Shown here in pieces: positions 37,481-50,115 of a DNA stretch of 64,000 nucleotides. The stretch is from positions 8,107,501 through 8,171,500 of the forward strand of contig NC_088934.1 of NCBI RefSeq assembly GCF_038396675.1, in the 5' to 3' direction. The position numbers and the translations under genes are program-made. Below the pieces are notes generated by a model. It searched no databases, was not told the origin of the DNA, and was given only the letters and a program-made list of their open reading frames with translations. The DNA comes from Hydra vulgaris. Taxonomy: Eukaryota; Cnidaria; Hydrozoa; Anthoathecata; Hydridae. The stretch's first letter is position 1. Each line of letters starts with the position of its first letter.

Positions 37481-38985
37481 TCTTCTGTTTGCTCCAGCTC
37501 TCTTATAGTACAAACTATTTAAGCAATTTAAGTACAAACAATTTAAGTACAAATTATTTAAGCAATTCATAAAATGCATTATAAAATTGATATAAATTTT
37601 AAAACACCATAAAACTCACCAGATTCGTGTAAAAAAACACCAAATAAAATGCAATAACCGATAAAAACCAAATTGAAACGGATGAGTTTCTTTTATCTCC
37701 GAGCAGATGAATAAAATAAGGTATTCATTAAATTTATTAAATACTGGAATAACGTTCATACCGCGGTAATCGTTTGGATTGGTCATTGATTTTTTACAAG
37801 GTTTAACTAGATTTTCAAATTTCCGTAAAATTTCCGGTAATTTTCCGGAAATTTGAAAATTTTCTGAAACTGATTTTTCCTGTTATTTGCTAAGCATATT
37901 GATATTTATTGTTTTAGCAAGCTTTGTTTAAGATTTAACATAATTTGTATCCTCCCATCCCTAACGGGGATGGGGCATTTGTCAATATCTACTATATTGG
38001 CCAACAAGTTGCTGAAAACTCTAAAATTGTATATAAAAAGATTTGATTGACTATTTAAAGTATTTTACAATTTTTTCTTGATTTAAAGACGTTATTGAAA
38101 GGCAAAAAGCAAAGAAAATTTTTTTGCTAAATTTGAACTATTTAAAAATATAGTTAGCAATAAAAATGAAGAATTAATAATTTCGAGGTCGTAACTTCCA
38201 CCGCTATGTTGAAATAAGTGCTTTTAAAACTTGAGTGTCACCACCACCACGCTAGGGCACTTTTGACTTTATAAATCAATAAATTAAAAAAAGGAAGGAG
38301 GGGGTGAATCCGTTAAAAGAACCAACTGGTTTCTTAAAATAAAAAAAATAAAGGCTTTTAAAAACTAAACTTCAACCGACTGAATTGTGTCTATTATCCG
38401 ACTAGCCAACTAAGTTCGTCAAAAAACCGACTATAACTTAAAAATCACCTTCTTTGTGGGGTAGAACACCCCCTCCCTCACACACTCTCAACTTAAAATC
38501 GTTTTTGTATGCAATCTTTACACATAAAAAGTTTTTGTTTCTTTAAAACACTCTACAAAAATAATACACAATAAACTTGTTAATCTAAATAAGATTTTAT
38601 TCTTCGTATTTTGTGAACATTTTACATCGGAGTTGAGAGAAGTAAAAGCCAGAAATATGTTATACACAAGCTCAAACTCGGAAAAAATCTACTTTTTGTT
38701 GTTTCACAAAAGTAATGTAAATAAAAGTAGCATATAACAACTTGAGCGCTTTGTTGCTTTTTTAAAAAAATGTGCGATTCTTAAATTGACTATAAAAATT
38801 TGATCAAAAGATACACATTTTTCGCTTGTGGGTCTTTATTATTTTATATTTTTTGCTGAAGCATTTAAAGAATATCCAAATAATGCGTTAGTGCGTCACA
38901 TTGGGTATGCTTTAAATATTCTGCAGAGATATTAAAATGATAAATGCATTTATTTGATTTTAGGCATGAAATAACTGTTTTAATA
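37481..38985. other. AT-rich intergenic stretch
   Basis: No gene seen. Contains a short inverted repeat near 37795-37860 (TTTTCAAATTTCCG and inverse). Two C/G-rich inverted patches, AGGAAGGAGGGGGTGAA (38294) and ACACCCCCTCCCTCAC (38466), may bound a small degenerate MITE. Confidence 0.4.
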
Positions 38986-38989
38986 TTTT

Positions 38990-39800
38990 CATCAGTAATT
39001 CTTATCTTATCAGGACTTTTACAAGACGGAATTGACAATTAGTACATCTATGAGGTTTTTTTTAAGTGTTTAATTGTTTTTCAAAAATAGTAGCGAATTC
39101 GGCGGTGATAGATTCTTTATCTTTTTTATTGTTTATAATAAAAGTAAGTTATACAATTAAAAATATTTCAGTAATTTTTTGGCTTAAAGTTCCTTTTTCA
39201 TATTCTTTAGTTGCTGATTCGACTATCTTGGTCATATCAGCTTTAAGATACTTGCTCCAGAGTATTATTTTTAACTGCCTCTTTAACGTGTTCCATGCTT
39301 CTTTTTTTTTCCAATAAATGATTTTGTAGTTAATGGGATGTGCAAATTAACTGCCTTGTTACACTAGTCGATAAGGATTGAGCAGTTATCATTCATCAAA
39401 GAGTCTTTGAATATGTTGTTCCAGTCGTATGCTAGTATTCGTATTGAAATTTTATTTCTAGTTTTATAGTCTGCTCTACACCAGAAGTTTTATTTTTCGA
39501 GTTGTTTTCATTTGTATAGTTCATTGTGAATGATCCAATTATAAAACAGTGAGATTAGCCCACAGGTGTGTGGCCTAACAAGTCACCCTTTTCTAGTTTT
39601 TCAATTCTACTGGATGTGTGCTACTTGGATCCTCGTTTCTAGAGTTACAATAAGTTTTGAAGGTTATTACTAAGGTTATTTGAGTGAGGTGAAATTTAGT
39701 ATAACATTTCTGAAATTTCAAATTAGTTTGTCGTTCCTCTTCTACTTAGGTTGTGGTAGCTCTTCCGCCACTAATGTTAAGTACATCCTAGATTGTATGT
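38990..39800 (-). pseudogene. LINE fragment, endonuclease to RT linker
   Basis: Minus-strand pieces KLEKGDLLGHTPVG and HCFIIGSFTMNYTNE (39600-39520) look like the end of an endonuclease domain. YDWNNIFKDSLMNDN, KAVNLHIPLTTKSFIGKKK and AWNTLKRQLKIIL, down to SATKEYEKGTLSQK (39430-39130), look like the linker before the RT. Stops are frequent and no RT motif follows. The assignment rests on the order of weak motifs. Confidence 0.55.
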
Positions 39801-39959
39801 AGATTGTATGACTGAAATTATCATCATATCAAATTATCTGAAAAATCTTCATAGACTGACATTACTGAACAGCCTAAAGATATTAAATTGTTTTTGGCTA
39901 CTTTTATTGAACAGTTTTATTTTTAATAATTTTAAAAACTGGAAAACTGAGTTTATTTT

Positions 39960-42145
39960 TTAGCTATTTTTAGATGCTCTGAAAAAGATACTTTTGTAAT
40001 GAATGCACTGAAGATTTTTTAATAGATTTTAAATAGTTTTAAACGTATTTGTCAATAGTGGCTTTTACAATTGGAAAAAAGCTAAACAAACTATTTTCGG
40101 CCACGAAAACAGCAAGGAACATATTCAATGTATGAGAAAGTGGATAGAATTCATAAAACAAAATACTCATGTCGATGAATATACGGTAAACCAGATTAAA
40201 AGGGAATTTAATTATTGGTCTGCAATCTTAAATAGAATAGTAGCGGTTATTCGCTTTTTAGCCGGAAGAGGTTTAGCATTTCGAGGCCATAATGAAGTTA
40301 TAGGATCATCAAATAACGGAAATTACTTAGGCATGTTAGAACTGTTGACTCAATTTTATCCAGTTTTAAAGTAACACATTGACACTTTTGCAAATAAAGG
40401 CAAAGGTAATGTAAACTATTTGTCTAAAACTATTTGTGAAGAGCTAATTGATATTATGCCTCAAAGCGGTTTAACGCACATTATTACCGAAATAAAAAAA
40501 GCAAAATACTGGGGCATTATCGTAGATTCGACTCCTGATATTTCTCACGTGGATCAACTTTCTGTGATATTTCGTTATTATCTAAATGGCCACGTGTATA
40601 AACGATTTTTTTGTTTTCTACAAATTTAAAGCCACGACGGTAAATCTTTGATTACTGACATTTTAGATCTACTGGAAAGATATGATATTGATATAACCAA
40701 TTGTCGAGGACAGGCATACGATAATGCAAGCAATATGTCTGGTAAATATTCTGGATTACAAGCACGTTTAAAAGAGCGGAGTGAATTAGCTTTTTATATC
40801 CCCTGCGCTGGACATTCTTTAAATTTAGTAGGACAGTGCAGTGTCAGTGAGTGCATCAATTCTATCAACTATTTTGGCGTTCTCCAGAGTTTGTATTCAT
40901 TTTTTGTAGCTTCAACACATAGATGGGATTTGTTGAAAGGAAATTATGCTACACTCAAGCGCCTATCAGATGCACGATGGTCATGTAGGTCAGATGCTTC
41001 AAAAAGTTTAGTAGAAAATTTTGATGGGATTCATGCAGCGCCATGTCATATAGCTGAGGGTACAGAAGAAAAATCTGATACTCGTCATGAAGCTTTGTGT
41101 TTATTAAATAAGATCACTAAGCTAGAGTTTGCATTCATGGCTGTACTTTGCCATCACATACTTAAGAGGTTTAATGCAGTTAGCAAATTTCTTCAAAAAG
41201 TTGAATTAGATTTGCATACAGCAGGCAGTATGTTACTTTCACTAATTGACTTTGCCAAAAAAAATTAAGAAACGACTTTACGAGATTTGAGAATGAATCA
41301 AAAAAACTTAGCTCGTTTATTAAAAAAGACTATTCGGATAAGAACAAAAGAAAGGTAATTAAAAAATTGAGCAATGGAGAAAACCAAGTTGATTCTTTAG
41401 GCGTATTCGACAAGTTTCGAGTGAATACATTTTTTGTCATTATTGACAAACTTGTGACACAATTAACTATAAGAAGTAATGGTTACAACCACGTAAATAT
41501 GTTATTTGGATTTCTATCGAAGCTGTTAACTATTAGTACCATGGAATTGCAAGTTAGCGCGAAAAAAATTGTAGAAGTGTTCTCAAATGATTTAGAAGAT
41601 AGTTTCATATTTGAAATAGAACAATTTGTAACATTATTAAAGTTGCCTCTGGGTTTTTTTTCGCATAAAAAAGATAAATCTGAGACTGAAAACACATTGA
41701 TTCCTCTGCATGTTTTAAATTGGATTGTTACAAACCAATATTATTGATGTATTTCCAAATGTTTATATAGCATATCGCTTGTTTCTAACTATTCCCATAA
41801 CATATTGCGAGGCTGAGAGATCATTCTCTACTCTTAAAAGAGTTAAGAACATGCACCGATCAACAATGGTCCATAGTCGTTTAAGTAATATTGCAAGATT
41901 AGCTATTGAGTCGAACTTATTAGAAACTTTGGATTTCAGCGATGTGATTGCAGAGTTTGCGGGAAAGAAAAGCTAAAAAAAGTCACTCAACTTAATTCAA
42001 TAAAATAAATATAAAATTTGTAAATAAATAAATACCAGTGATAGCGTTTTCAAGAAAGTCTTTGTTTTACTAATTTTTGTCGTTGTTAGTGGAACGGGGC
42101 CTCCTACTTTTAAATAGTCCCCCGAAAAGTCTTAATCTGCCACTG
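39960..42145 (+). pseudogene. hAT transposase (DUF4371/ZMYM1-like), broken
   Basis: Coding remnant from about 40080 to 41976 in several frames. It opens EHIQCMRKWIEFIKQN, then AGRGLAFRGHNEVIGSSNNG and KAKYWGIIVDSTPDISHVDQ (first acidic residue). CRGQAYDNASNMSGKYSG (second) and PCAGHSLNLVG follow, and the hAT dimerisation tail reads LFLTIPITYCEAERSFSTLK. Stops occur at 40372, 40627 and 41266 and a shift at about 41745. The N-terminal TTF zinc-finger part is missing. A candidate right terminus, CAGTGGCAGATTAAGACTTT in inverse, ends at 42145; no left partner was found. Confidence 0.83.
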
Positions 42146-44540
42146 GCCAACCTTTATTAAATCTGGTAGTGAGTTTGTATTTTTGTCATGTTTTCTAATC
42201 ACCTCTCTCATATCTTGTTAGAAACGCTTAGAGTTATGTTTTTACTTTTGAGTAAAAAAATAACTCTAAGCAAGTTTGAGTAGTTACTTTTAAATAAAAA
42301 TTAGTAGTTACTTTTAAATTAAAACATTGAGAAATGATTGGAAACTTTAATTTTTTATTATTTCCCTTATTTCTCCTTAGCAAATTATTAAGGTGTTACC
42401 CTAAGAAATATAAAAAAGTTTCATCAGATAGTAAAACTTCATTTTTAAAACATAAATACATTATTACAGCTTTTTTGTGTAATACTTTCTTATTTTAAAA
42501 GATAGGCCTCGTTTACCCAACTAAAAAGTAAAAATAAGCAAATTTTTGAAAAATAAATACTCAAAATTTACAACTCATTTTAACATGAAATTTGGAAAAT
42601 ATTATAAACATAATCCAAAAATTAATTTAAGAGAAAAAAATGGGAAAAAATATTATTTTAGAAATGTGCATAAAAAGCTAACAAGCTCTAACAAATTAGG
42701 CGAGTCAAACAATATTTATATGATAAAATTTCAAGAACTAAAATGCATTGAACAAAAACTTTCAGTCAAATAGATTTCATTACTTTGAAGAACGAAATGT
42801 TAAAACTTCAGTTCTTTTCAATATTTATTTAAAAAGTAATCGTTTCGCAAATCTTTTACAAATGTTTTGTTTATATATCGGTTGCTAAGGCGATGTTACG
42901 TGAAAAAAATATTGATTTGGTAGACATAATTCCAAATTATTAACGCTTAATATTAAAATGTTAAATTAAAAGTTTTTTTATTCTGTGAACAAATGAATAA
43001 GCCAAATTTATTAATTTTTTTTAGCCAAATTTAAGTAATTTGTTTTCTTATTTTATTTTATTTTTTAGTAAACAATTTTTTTTTAATTATATTTTTAGTA
43101 AACAAATGAAATGTTTCAATTTTTAGTTTTTTTTCAGTTTTCAGTAAGTTGCTTGTAGCAACAGTTTATAACGATATTTTTTGAACGCTTGCTGATAAAC
43201 TATTTTGTTAAAATCTAATTGTTTTAATCAAAAACACACTATTGATTACATAAATATTTCGTAATCTTCATAATAAATTATTTACAAAACTTTTTAGTTA
43301 AGATATGATGGGAGCAGGCAGAAGAGAAAAGTCATATCATAAAGCCCCAATATATACTACAAAAATATACATTATAAAAAAAGACTCTTAAAAAAACCCC
43401 AGCAAAAACTACTCTTCTACGCTTAACTAACCTTAACACTTTAACTAATTACACCTTAAAACCTTAACTAAGTACTTTGTTTTTAAACTAATGGGTAAAG
43501 ATCTGGGAGATTTAGGTTTAAGTTATTTTTAAAATTTGCTTGAAAACACCAGATGTCAGTAAAAAAAACAAATTAAATAAGTGTTCCGTTTTTTTTTCAC
43601 TTCACTTCTTTTTCACTTTTTTTTTTTTTTTCCAAGAAAAAAAGATAATAAAAGTCTGTAAAAAACTTTTTTAGGAAATTTTTCTGAAAATTGTAGTTTT
43701 TCGTTTTTGCAATCAATTGTTTTCAAATACTCGTTGTTTTTTTCACTATAGCACTGGTAAATAAATATCTATTCGTTCAACAGCTTCAGCTCTATACATT
43801 TTAACTAGAAGATTTTGCAATTTTATGGAAATTTTACAAGGATTGCCTTATTTGTGTCCTCTTTTCCCTTCAACAAGTTTTTAAATGGTATTTGTTTTTT
43901 AGCTTTTTTATTTAAGTTTTTTTTCTTTAAGTTTTATTTAAGTTTTTCCTTTAAACCTAAGATTAGTTTTAACACTTCTGTCTTCAACTCAGACATTTTG
44001 CTTTTTTTAATTAGCTCTTTTGTTTTTTAAATTTATATCTTATTTTTCTTATTTTAATAATTAAAAAAGAAGTTTCTTCTTTTTCTTTATACTTTTATTT
44101 TAGTTCCAGTTTGAACTGTTTATTTTCTTTTTTAAAAACGTTAAATCGATTTCAAAATTTTGAAATCTTCCATGGAAAATTGTAATGAAGTTAATTTTTT
44201 GCATCTCTAATAATGAGTTGTAATAAAATTTTTGACCTTTACTTTAATTTGTTTTTAAAAGTGTAAATGTGTAATTTTTGACCATTATTTCTGCTTAGAG
44301 CAAAGATTTGATTGCAAAGATCGTTAGATAATTGAAATTTGTGAAATATTTTTTTTGAGAAAGTCTAAGTTTGTTGCGGTTTATAATTGAAATTAACTGC
44401 CGGTATAGTTGTATAATAATATTAATACAATAATATTATTTAATAATATTAATACAGTCTAAAATTATGTCTATGTTAAAAGTTAAAGGAATACAGTCTA
44501 AAATTATGTCACTCTATGTTAAAAGTTAAAGGAGTTTATA
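42146..44540. other. AT-rich intergenic stretch
   Basis: No gene seen. A hairpin at 42226-42271 has arms starting GCTTAGAGTTAT (two bulged bases). A direct duplication of about 43 bp begins TACAGTCTAAAATTATGTC, near 44454 and 44492. The short reading frame at 42546-42773 is Lys/Asn-rich and probably chance. Confidence 0.45.
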
Positions 44541-45220
44541 CAAAAATTTAAAATGCTTAAGTTGCGCAAACTTTATTTAAATGATGCAATAATTAAAAAG
44601 TAAGCAAGTATACTTGTATTTGTCGATGAAAAATTATCCCGGCTTCCCCATATAAATTATATAGAGTCAAAAGTTACTAAAACTATTGGTGTAATGTATC
44701 GAGTTTGATCATACATACTGAAGATGTAAAGCCTCAAATTGATATATTTTGATCTAATCAACTGTTTCATCAACAATGCAAATGTGTGATGGGCAAGGAC
44801 GCAAAAAAAAACTTCAAAAAGTTTATAGGCTCCAAAAACGTACTTGCCGTATCATATACTTTAAATATAAACAAGAACATATAAAACCTCTAATGAAAAA
44901 TATGAAAATGATGTATGCATTTGAAATAAATATCTATCAACAGTTAGTTTTTAAGTAAAGATACTATAACAACTTCAAGCAAACTTCAACATTAAGTTTT
45001 AAATAAATCTAAATGAAAAGTTTAATCTAAGATCAAATTGAAATAAAAACTATAAATTGCTTCGGAAATGTAATAAACTCTCAGAATTTTGTATATCTTA
45101 TCGGGACCTAAATTATGGAATTACTGTCTAAGCCTTTCTAGCGTTAACCCTAACCGTCAAACTTAGCAGAAACAATGCAGAAACGTGTTCAAAAAAATTA
45201 TTTAATTTATAAATTAAAAA
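44540..45220 (+). pseudogene. LINE RT C-terminal fragment, LINE A family
   Basis: Pieces VFVDEKLSRLPHINYIESKV, then TKTIGVMYRV, parallel the LINE A segment DENLSWLPHINYIQSKISK. KLQKVYRLQKRTCRIIYFKY and later tail motifs follow. Stops and gaps are frequent. It lies just downstream (3' side) of TMEM175-like gene 2, in opposite orientation. Confidence 0.75.
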
Positions 45221-45407
45221 ATTAAAAAAAGAATTTTTAAATTAAAAAATTAAAAAAGTTTTTTAATTAACTTTTGGATTTAATTTAAAGTTAAAATTCA
45301 CGTTTCAAATTTACATTTTGGTTTTTAAAAAAAAAAGCATCAAAAAAAGGAAAAATATTTCTTTCTTAATTGTTTGTTAGATTTTCATTTTTTATTGATC
45401 GTCGTTT

Positions 45408-47117
45408 TCATTGTTCGTCAGTTGTTTCAACGTTAATAACGACATCGGTAAAACGATTGTGCAAAATGAATTTTTCTCGTCCAATTAGTCGAATAAAAAT
45501 TAATTTTAAAATAATAAATGTTAAAATAGAACCGCAAAAAGAAACACACATAATGTAAAATACTACTGATTCGGGCAAAAACGAACCCATAGTACACGCT
45601 AAAGACCAAAACGGGATATTTGCTGTTTTAAGAAAAGTATATTTCTGCTGATATTTATTCAGGTTTTTGTTACCAACGGCCCAGGTGTGTAAAAATTTGT
45701 CTTTTGTATAATATCCATATAACATGATCATTAAGTTAAAAAAACTGGAAAAGAATATTACCATGGAAGACATCAGAATGCTTTTCTGAGCATTGGTATT
45801 CCCATCACTAGCAAAAGAAATTACCATGTTTCCTGCAAGTGGTGTCAAACATGCAAACGCAAGTGAAAATTTTTGGAAATAAATCACAATGACATTTGAA
45901 GTTTTAAACAAATGAAGAACACCATGGTTTGAGTACCAAAGCATAGACACAACGGCAAATATTCCAAAATAAATGTAGAACTCTTTTCTCATATGGATTA
46001 GTTCGTAGGATAACCCGTGCTTTTTTACGTTTTCATATGTCGGGAATTCTTCGACAGTAATGTCAAGAATTAAGATACAAGCAATAATTGCAAAAGCAGC
46101 ATCACTCATGGCGGTAATTCGTTCGTTTGATATGTTTCCTTTAGTCAAGTGAAAAAAAAACTGAGATTTTTCCATTTTTGTATGTGATATTGTATGCCGT
46201 TTAACATAAAAATAAAGTTTCCTAAGTGACGGCATTAGCACCAGCATTGAAATAAACACCCATGCTAATGCGTGACTAAGCAAAATTGAAAAGCTTCCCA
46301 AAATAATAAATAATATATTTACTAAATTATTTAAAAATAGTACGTTTCGAAATCGGCGTTGCTCGGGTTTTGTCCAAGTATGTAACTCGAAGTGTAAAAC
46401 GCTGGGTTGTTCCATAGCATACCAGACAATTAAAAAATCTGTTAATTCAAGTATTGCAAGCAGTGAACAACTTAACCAAACCGAAATCTGTTCTCCAGGA
46501 TAGTGCCCTTCCAATGACAAAGAAAAAGGCAGAAGAGAAGTGATAAACATTGAAAACATTGTCATGAAAAGCAGCATGTCGTCAACTCTTTTAATAAACA
46601 AAGAACGTATATTGATAGATTCCCATATTGTTAACACAACTAAGTATCCAAGAAAAAACATGACAAACTCCATTCTATTTACATATACATATTCTGCTAA
46701 GGAAGAACCCGGTGTCATCTTCTTAAAATTTCTCAATGGTATTACCAAAAATGTAGCACAGGTTGCCATTAAAGCATCGGCGTAGCCAAGCATTCGTTGA
46801 GGCGAAACTAAATCGCCACGATGAAGAGATTCTGGCATAATTTCATTCATATGAAAATCATAATGCTCATCGAGATGTTTCAACTTCTCTCTGCTATCCA
46901 TAGATAGCAATGAAGCTGTTCGTTTTTTTCTTACAGTGTCTATGCTGAATTCTTTATCAACACTTAAATTTATATTAGGCTCGGAAGCAGAACGATTTAA
47001 CGTATGTACAGATAACGAGCTGCTAGTTGCTTCTTTAATAGACGTAATGCTGTTAACGTTTTCGTTTTTTACTCCAATTTCCATATTTGAACTTTCAAAT
47101 GTAATTTTTAGAACCAC
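45408..47117 (-). CDS. TMEM175-like lysosomal channel protein, paralogue 2
   Basis: A 569-residue protein in one frame, clearly paralogous to 17746-19446 over the whole membrane part. Repeat 1 has RMLGYADALMATCATFLVIP; repeat 2 has RITAMSDAAFAIIACILILD, then YFGIFAVVSMLWYSNHG. The segment MMPES-LHRGDLVSPQ before repeat 1 and the loop SLSLEGHYPGE are nearly identical in both copies, while the first 80 residues differ. About twelve TM segments are seen. The start is either 47117 or the internal Met at about residue 12 (MEIGVKN). The stop is TGA, with an AATAAA on the minus strand only about 12 bases later (45396-45391), which may be too close to serve. Intronless, same orientation as its sister. 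Confidence 0.88.
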   Translation of the reverse strand: MVLKITFESSNMEIGVKNENVNSITSIKEATSSSLSVHTLNRSASEPNINLSVDKEFSIDTVRKKRTASLLSMDSREKLKHLDEHYDFHMNEIMPESLHRGDLVSPQRMLGYADALMATCATFLVIPLRNFKKMTPGSSLAEYVYVNRMEFVMFFLGYLVVLTIWESINIRSLFIKRVDDMLLFMTMFSMFITSLLPFSLSLEGHYPGEQISVWLSCSLLAILELTDFLIVWYAMEQPSVLHFELHTWTKPEQRRFRNVLFLNNLVNILFIILGSFSILLSHALAWVFISMLVLMPSLRKLYFYVKRHTISHTKMEKSQFFFHLTKGNISNERITAMSDAAFAIIACILILDITVEEFPTYENVKKHGLSYELIHMRKEFYIYFGIFAVVSMLWYSNHGVLHLFKTSNVIVIYFQKFSLAFACLTPLAGNMVISFASDGNTNAQKSILMSSMVIFFSSFFNLMIMLYGYYTKDKFLHTWAVGNKNLNKYQQKYTFLKTANIPFWSLACTMGSFLPESVVFYIMCVSFCGSILTFIILKLIFIRLIGREKFILHNRFTDVVINVETTDEQ

Positions 47118-48384
47118 TTTTTTTATCTTTTATAAATTTTCTTCATAAATACATATTTTTAAATATATTCTATATACCATCTATGCATCTTTCATACACC
47201 TTTGATCTTCTACAAAACAGTTAGCATAACACAATTATAAATTAATCTAATTATATATTAGTGTAGTTAAATATTATAATATAACTGTATGATATTTAAA
47301 TTAGCTAATCATTGTCAATTTTTTATCTAACTTTAAATTCAATGATTAATATATCTACAAATAAAAAAATGATGTTCTAGTATTTAAACATCTTTGCAAA
47401 CACGTTATCAAATGTTATAAAATTTGTTGCACTACATTATCAAATCAAACAATTTTGTATAAAATGTCAACATGTAGTCTTTTATCTTATTGCGGCCTTT
47501 CCAAAGTTAAAAAGCGCAGAAATAAATGCATTATTACACTAGAGTAAAATAATCTTTATTGAGGCCGTCGTTAGAGAAGCGATAATGAATTGAGGCCGTC
47601 GTTAGAGAAGTGATAATGAATTGAGGCCGTCGTTAGAGAGGCGATAATAAATGAAAGATCTTTCGACAATTTTTAATTAACTTCCAAATTGCATTTATTA
47701 AAGAATATTTTAAAAACTGATTGCATTTTTATTTGAAATTTATTCAGCTTTTTAAAATATTCAAATCTATCCCAAAATTCAATATGTTGCCCATTAAAAT
47801 TTTTGGGGAAAGGAGAAGGGGTGGTTAGGAAATAAAAATAAAAACATTTTCCTAAAAAGATACTTATATAAAAATATAAAACATAAAACTATTAATAAGT
47901 AGGTGGAATGTTGGGTGTAACATAAAAAATGTTATTACTACAGCTACAAATACACTTTAGCGGAAGTAGTAATTATAAACTTACTGTACAACATACACAC
48001 AACAGTTAAACTGGGGTTTTATAATTTACAAGACTTGTGGTGGCGGTTGTGTGTTGTACAATATGAATATATTTGGTGCGTGTATTATATTACAATACAC
48101 GAACGTTTTATACAAAGTTTAGGAAAAAATATGATTATCACTGATTATCATCATAATTAGCAATTAATTATTATGATTATCATCGTAATTAACACTATAG
48201 TTAACTTTTATACTTTTAACTTTTTTAACTTTTATAATGTTGAATTAATAATAGGATCCATAAAGCTAGAATTTCATAAACGAAATACGTAGTTAATGCT
48301 GAAAAAATTAATTTTTTAGGTAATACATTTTGCACATTATATTTTCAAGATTCCAAATACTTTTCATTTACTTTATATGAAGAG

Positions 48385-48388
<4 letters not shown>
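47118..48388. other. Upstream region of TMEM175-like gene 2
   Basis: AT-rich, no gene seen apart from the tandem repeat at 47559-47651. The part nearest 47117 should hold the promoter. Confidence 0.4.
47559..47651. repeat. 31-bp tandem repeat, three copies
   Basis: The unit is TTGAGGCCGTCGTTAGAGAA followed by GCGATAATGAA, at 47559-47589, 47590-47620 and 47621-47651, with one or two differences. It is GC-richer than its surroundings and lies about 450 bp upstream of the TMEM175-like gene 2 start. Confidence 0.9.

Positions 48389-48475
<87 letters not shown>
48389..48475. repeat. (TA)n microsatellite
   Basis: About 43 TA units, directly left of the Penelope-like element. Confidence 0.95.
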
Positions 48476-48478
<3 letters not shown>

Positions 48479-48479
48479 G

Positions 48480-49960
48480 AGATTCTACGAATAAAATGAG
48501 AAATTTTTTAAAAGAAATTTTCGCTGGATTATTGTGACCAGCGTCTTCAGCTTAAAAGTTTTTTTGTTTTTTTTTACCGCACGTTTGAACTTCTTATTTC
48601 TCTGAAAAATGATTTACGAACACGGTTCTTTAAACAAACTAATACAGTTAAATTCATTGAAAATGAACTCGTGAAAATACTTGAAACGAACGATTATAAA
48701 ACCCGTAAAAATAATCACTGAAAAAGCACGAGAAAATGTGTTCGTGAAATCAAGAGACAGATTAATCAAAAAATTTAAACTTCTTCAAGATTAACGCGAT
48801 AAGCGAACATCCCATGTTCGCTTATCAACATGTTTTAAATTTATGCAACGCAGAAATTCCAAAACAGCAAAAAAGTCTCCATAACCTTGGACCAAAATTT
48901 GTACCAACAATAAAATCTCTTCCGTATTTTGACATCATCTCAATAACCGAGTCATCAGCTCTAAAACTTGAATACAACAAAAAAGATGAAGCCGCGCAAA
49001 CGCTGAGGAGAGAAGTTTTAAGAGAATTAAAACTAAACAAAAATAATAAAAATGATAACCTGACTCGTGAACAAAGGAAAGCACTTACACAATTAAAAAA
49101 AGATAACAATATTGATATATACCCATTTGATAAAGGAATGGGCTTTGTAACAATCCCTCATGATAAAGTAATAAAAAAGATTCAAGAACAAAATGGGCTA
49201 ACTAAAGTTAGTTAGCCCATTTTCCGAAATTCAGGTATCATTGGACGTTATAAACTTATACCCGTCAATTCCTCTTAAAGAAGCGACTGAAGTACTCATA
49301 AATTTATTGGAGGTGAGCGATAATTTAAAAAAAGCGACAAAATTAAATATAAAAGAAGTAAAAATTCTTATAGAACTTTGTTTATACCAACCATACTTTT
49401 TATGGAACAATGAAGTACATGAACTTGAAAATTCAGGTCCGATAGGTCTTTCGTTTATGGTAGTTTTAGCTGAATCTTTTCTTCAACATCTTGTGAAAAG
49501 AGCACTTAATACAGCGCTGAAAAATAACGCACTTATTGATTTAAAGTCATTTTATAGATACGTAGATGACAATCATGCTAGAGTCCCTAACATTGCCCAG
49601 GCTGATCAATTTAAGACAATACTTAATCAACAGCATCCAAAAATATAATATACTATCGAATTTGAAAATGACAAAAAAACACTAAATTTTCTAGACATAT
49701 GCATAATAAATAACAAAAATGGTAAATATGAATTTAAAATACACAGAAAAAATACAATTACTAACATTCAAGTTAAGGCAACTTCAAATTACGACCTACA
49801 AATTTTAAATGGAATATTCAAGGGTTTCGTACATAGAGCATTTAATGTATGCAGTCAGAAACATATAGAAAATGAACTGAAACTCCTTATTCAAGTATTT
49901 GTCGAAAATGGCTACAAATAGTCCAATCTCATAAAAATCATAAATGAAATAAAATGAAAG
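48480..49960 (+). mobile_element. Penelope-like retroelement, internally deleted
   Basis: Reverse transcriptase of the Penelope type. N-terminal pieces before 48790 include LRTRFFKQTNTVKFIENELV. The frame 48814-49215 has CNAEIPKQQKSLHNLGPKFV and LKKDNNIDIYPFDKGMGFV, the usual DKG block. The frame 49241-49648 has LDVINLYPSIPLKEA, the SGPIGLSF block and FYRYVDDNHAR (YVDD catalytic motif). After a stop it continues with TLNFLDICI and a C-terminal region to about 49955. The stretch between DKG and DVINLYPS, normally about 100 residues, is missing. No GIY-YIG endonuclease is visible. TA arrays bound both sides. Confidence 0.85.
49190..49223. repeat. Perfect 16-bp palindrome at the PLE deletion junction
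   Basis: AAAATGGGCTAACTAA, then AG, then the exact complement. It ends the first PLE frame (NGLTKVS-stop) and precedes the resumed RT sequence. Confidence 0.9.
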
Positions 49961-50000
49961 AACGAAACATGACTCTGAGTAATGTTTTAAATAAATCGAG

Positions 50001-50115
<115 letters not shown>

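Noticed and set aside
39066-39317. 83-codon plus-strand hydrophobic protein
   Set aside because: It is the shadow of the minus-strand LINE linker sequence.
39740-39770. TAGTGGCGGAAGAGCTACCA (inverse) as left terminus of the hAT at 39960
   Set aside because: It points the wrong way for a left end and does not match the candidate right end beyond GTGGC.
42546-42773. 75-codon Lys/Asn-rich protein
   Set aside because: Composition only reflects AT-rich DNA; no start context, domain or neighbouring exon supports it.
47559-47651. CRISPR array
   Set aside because: Three direct tandem copies without spacers, in a eukaryotic context.
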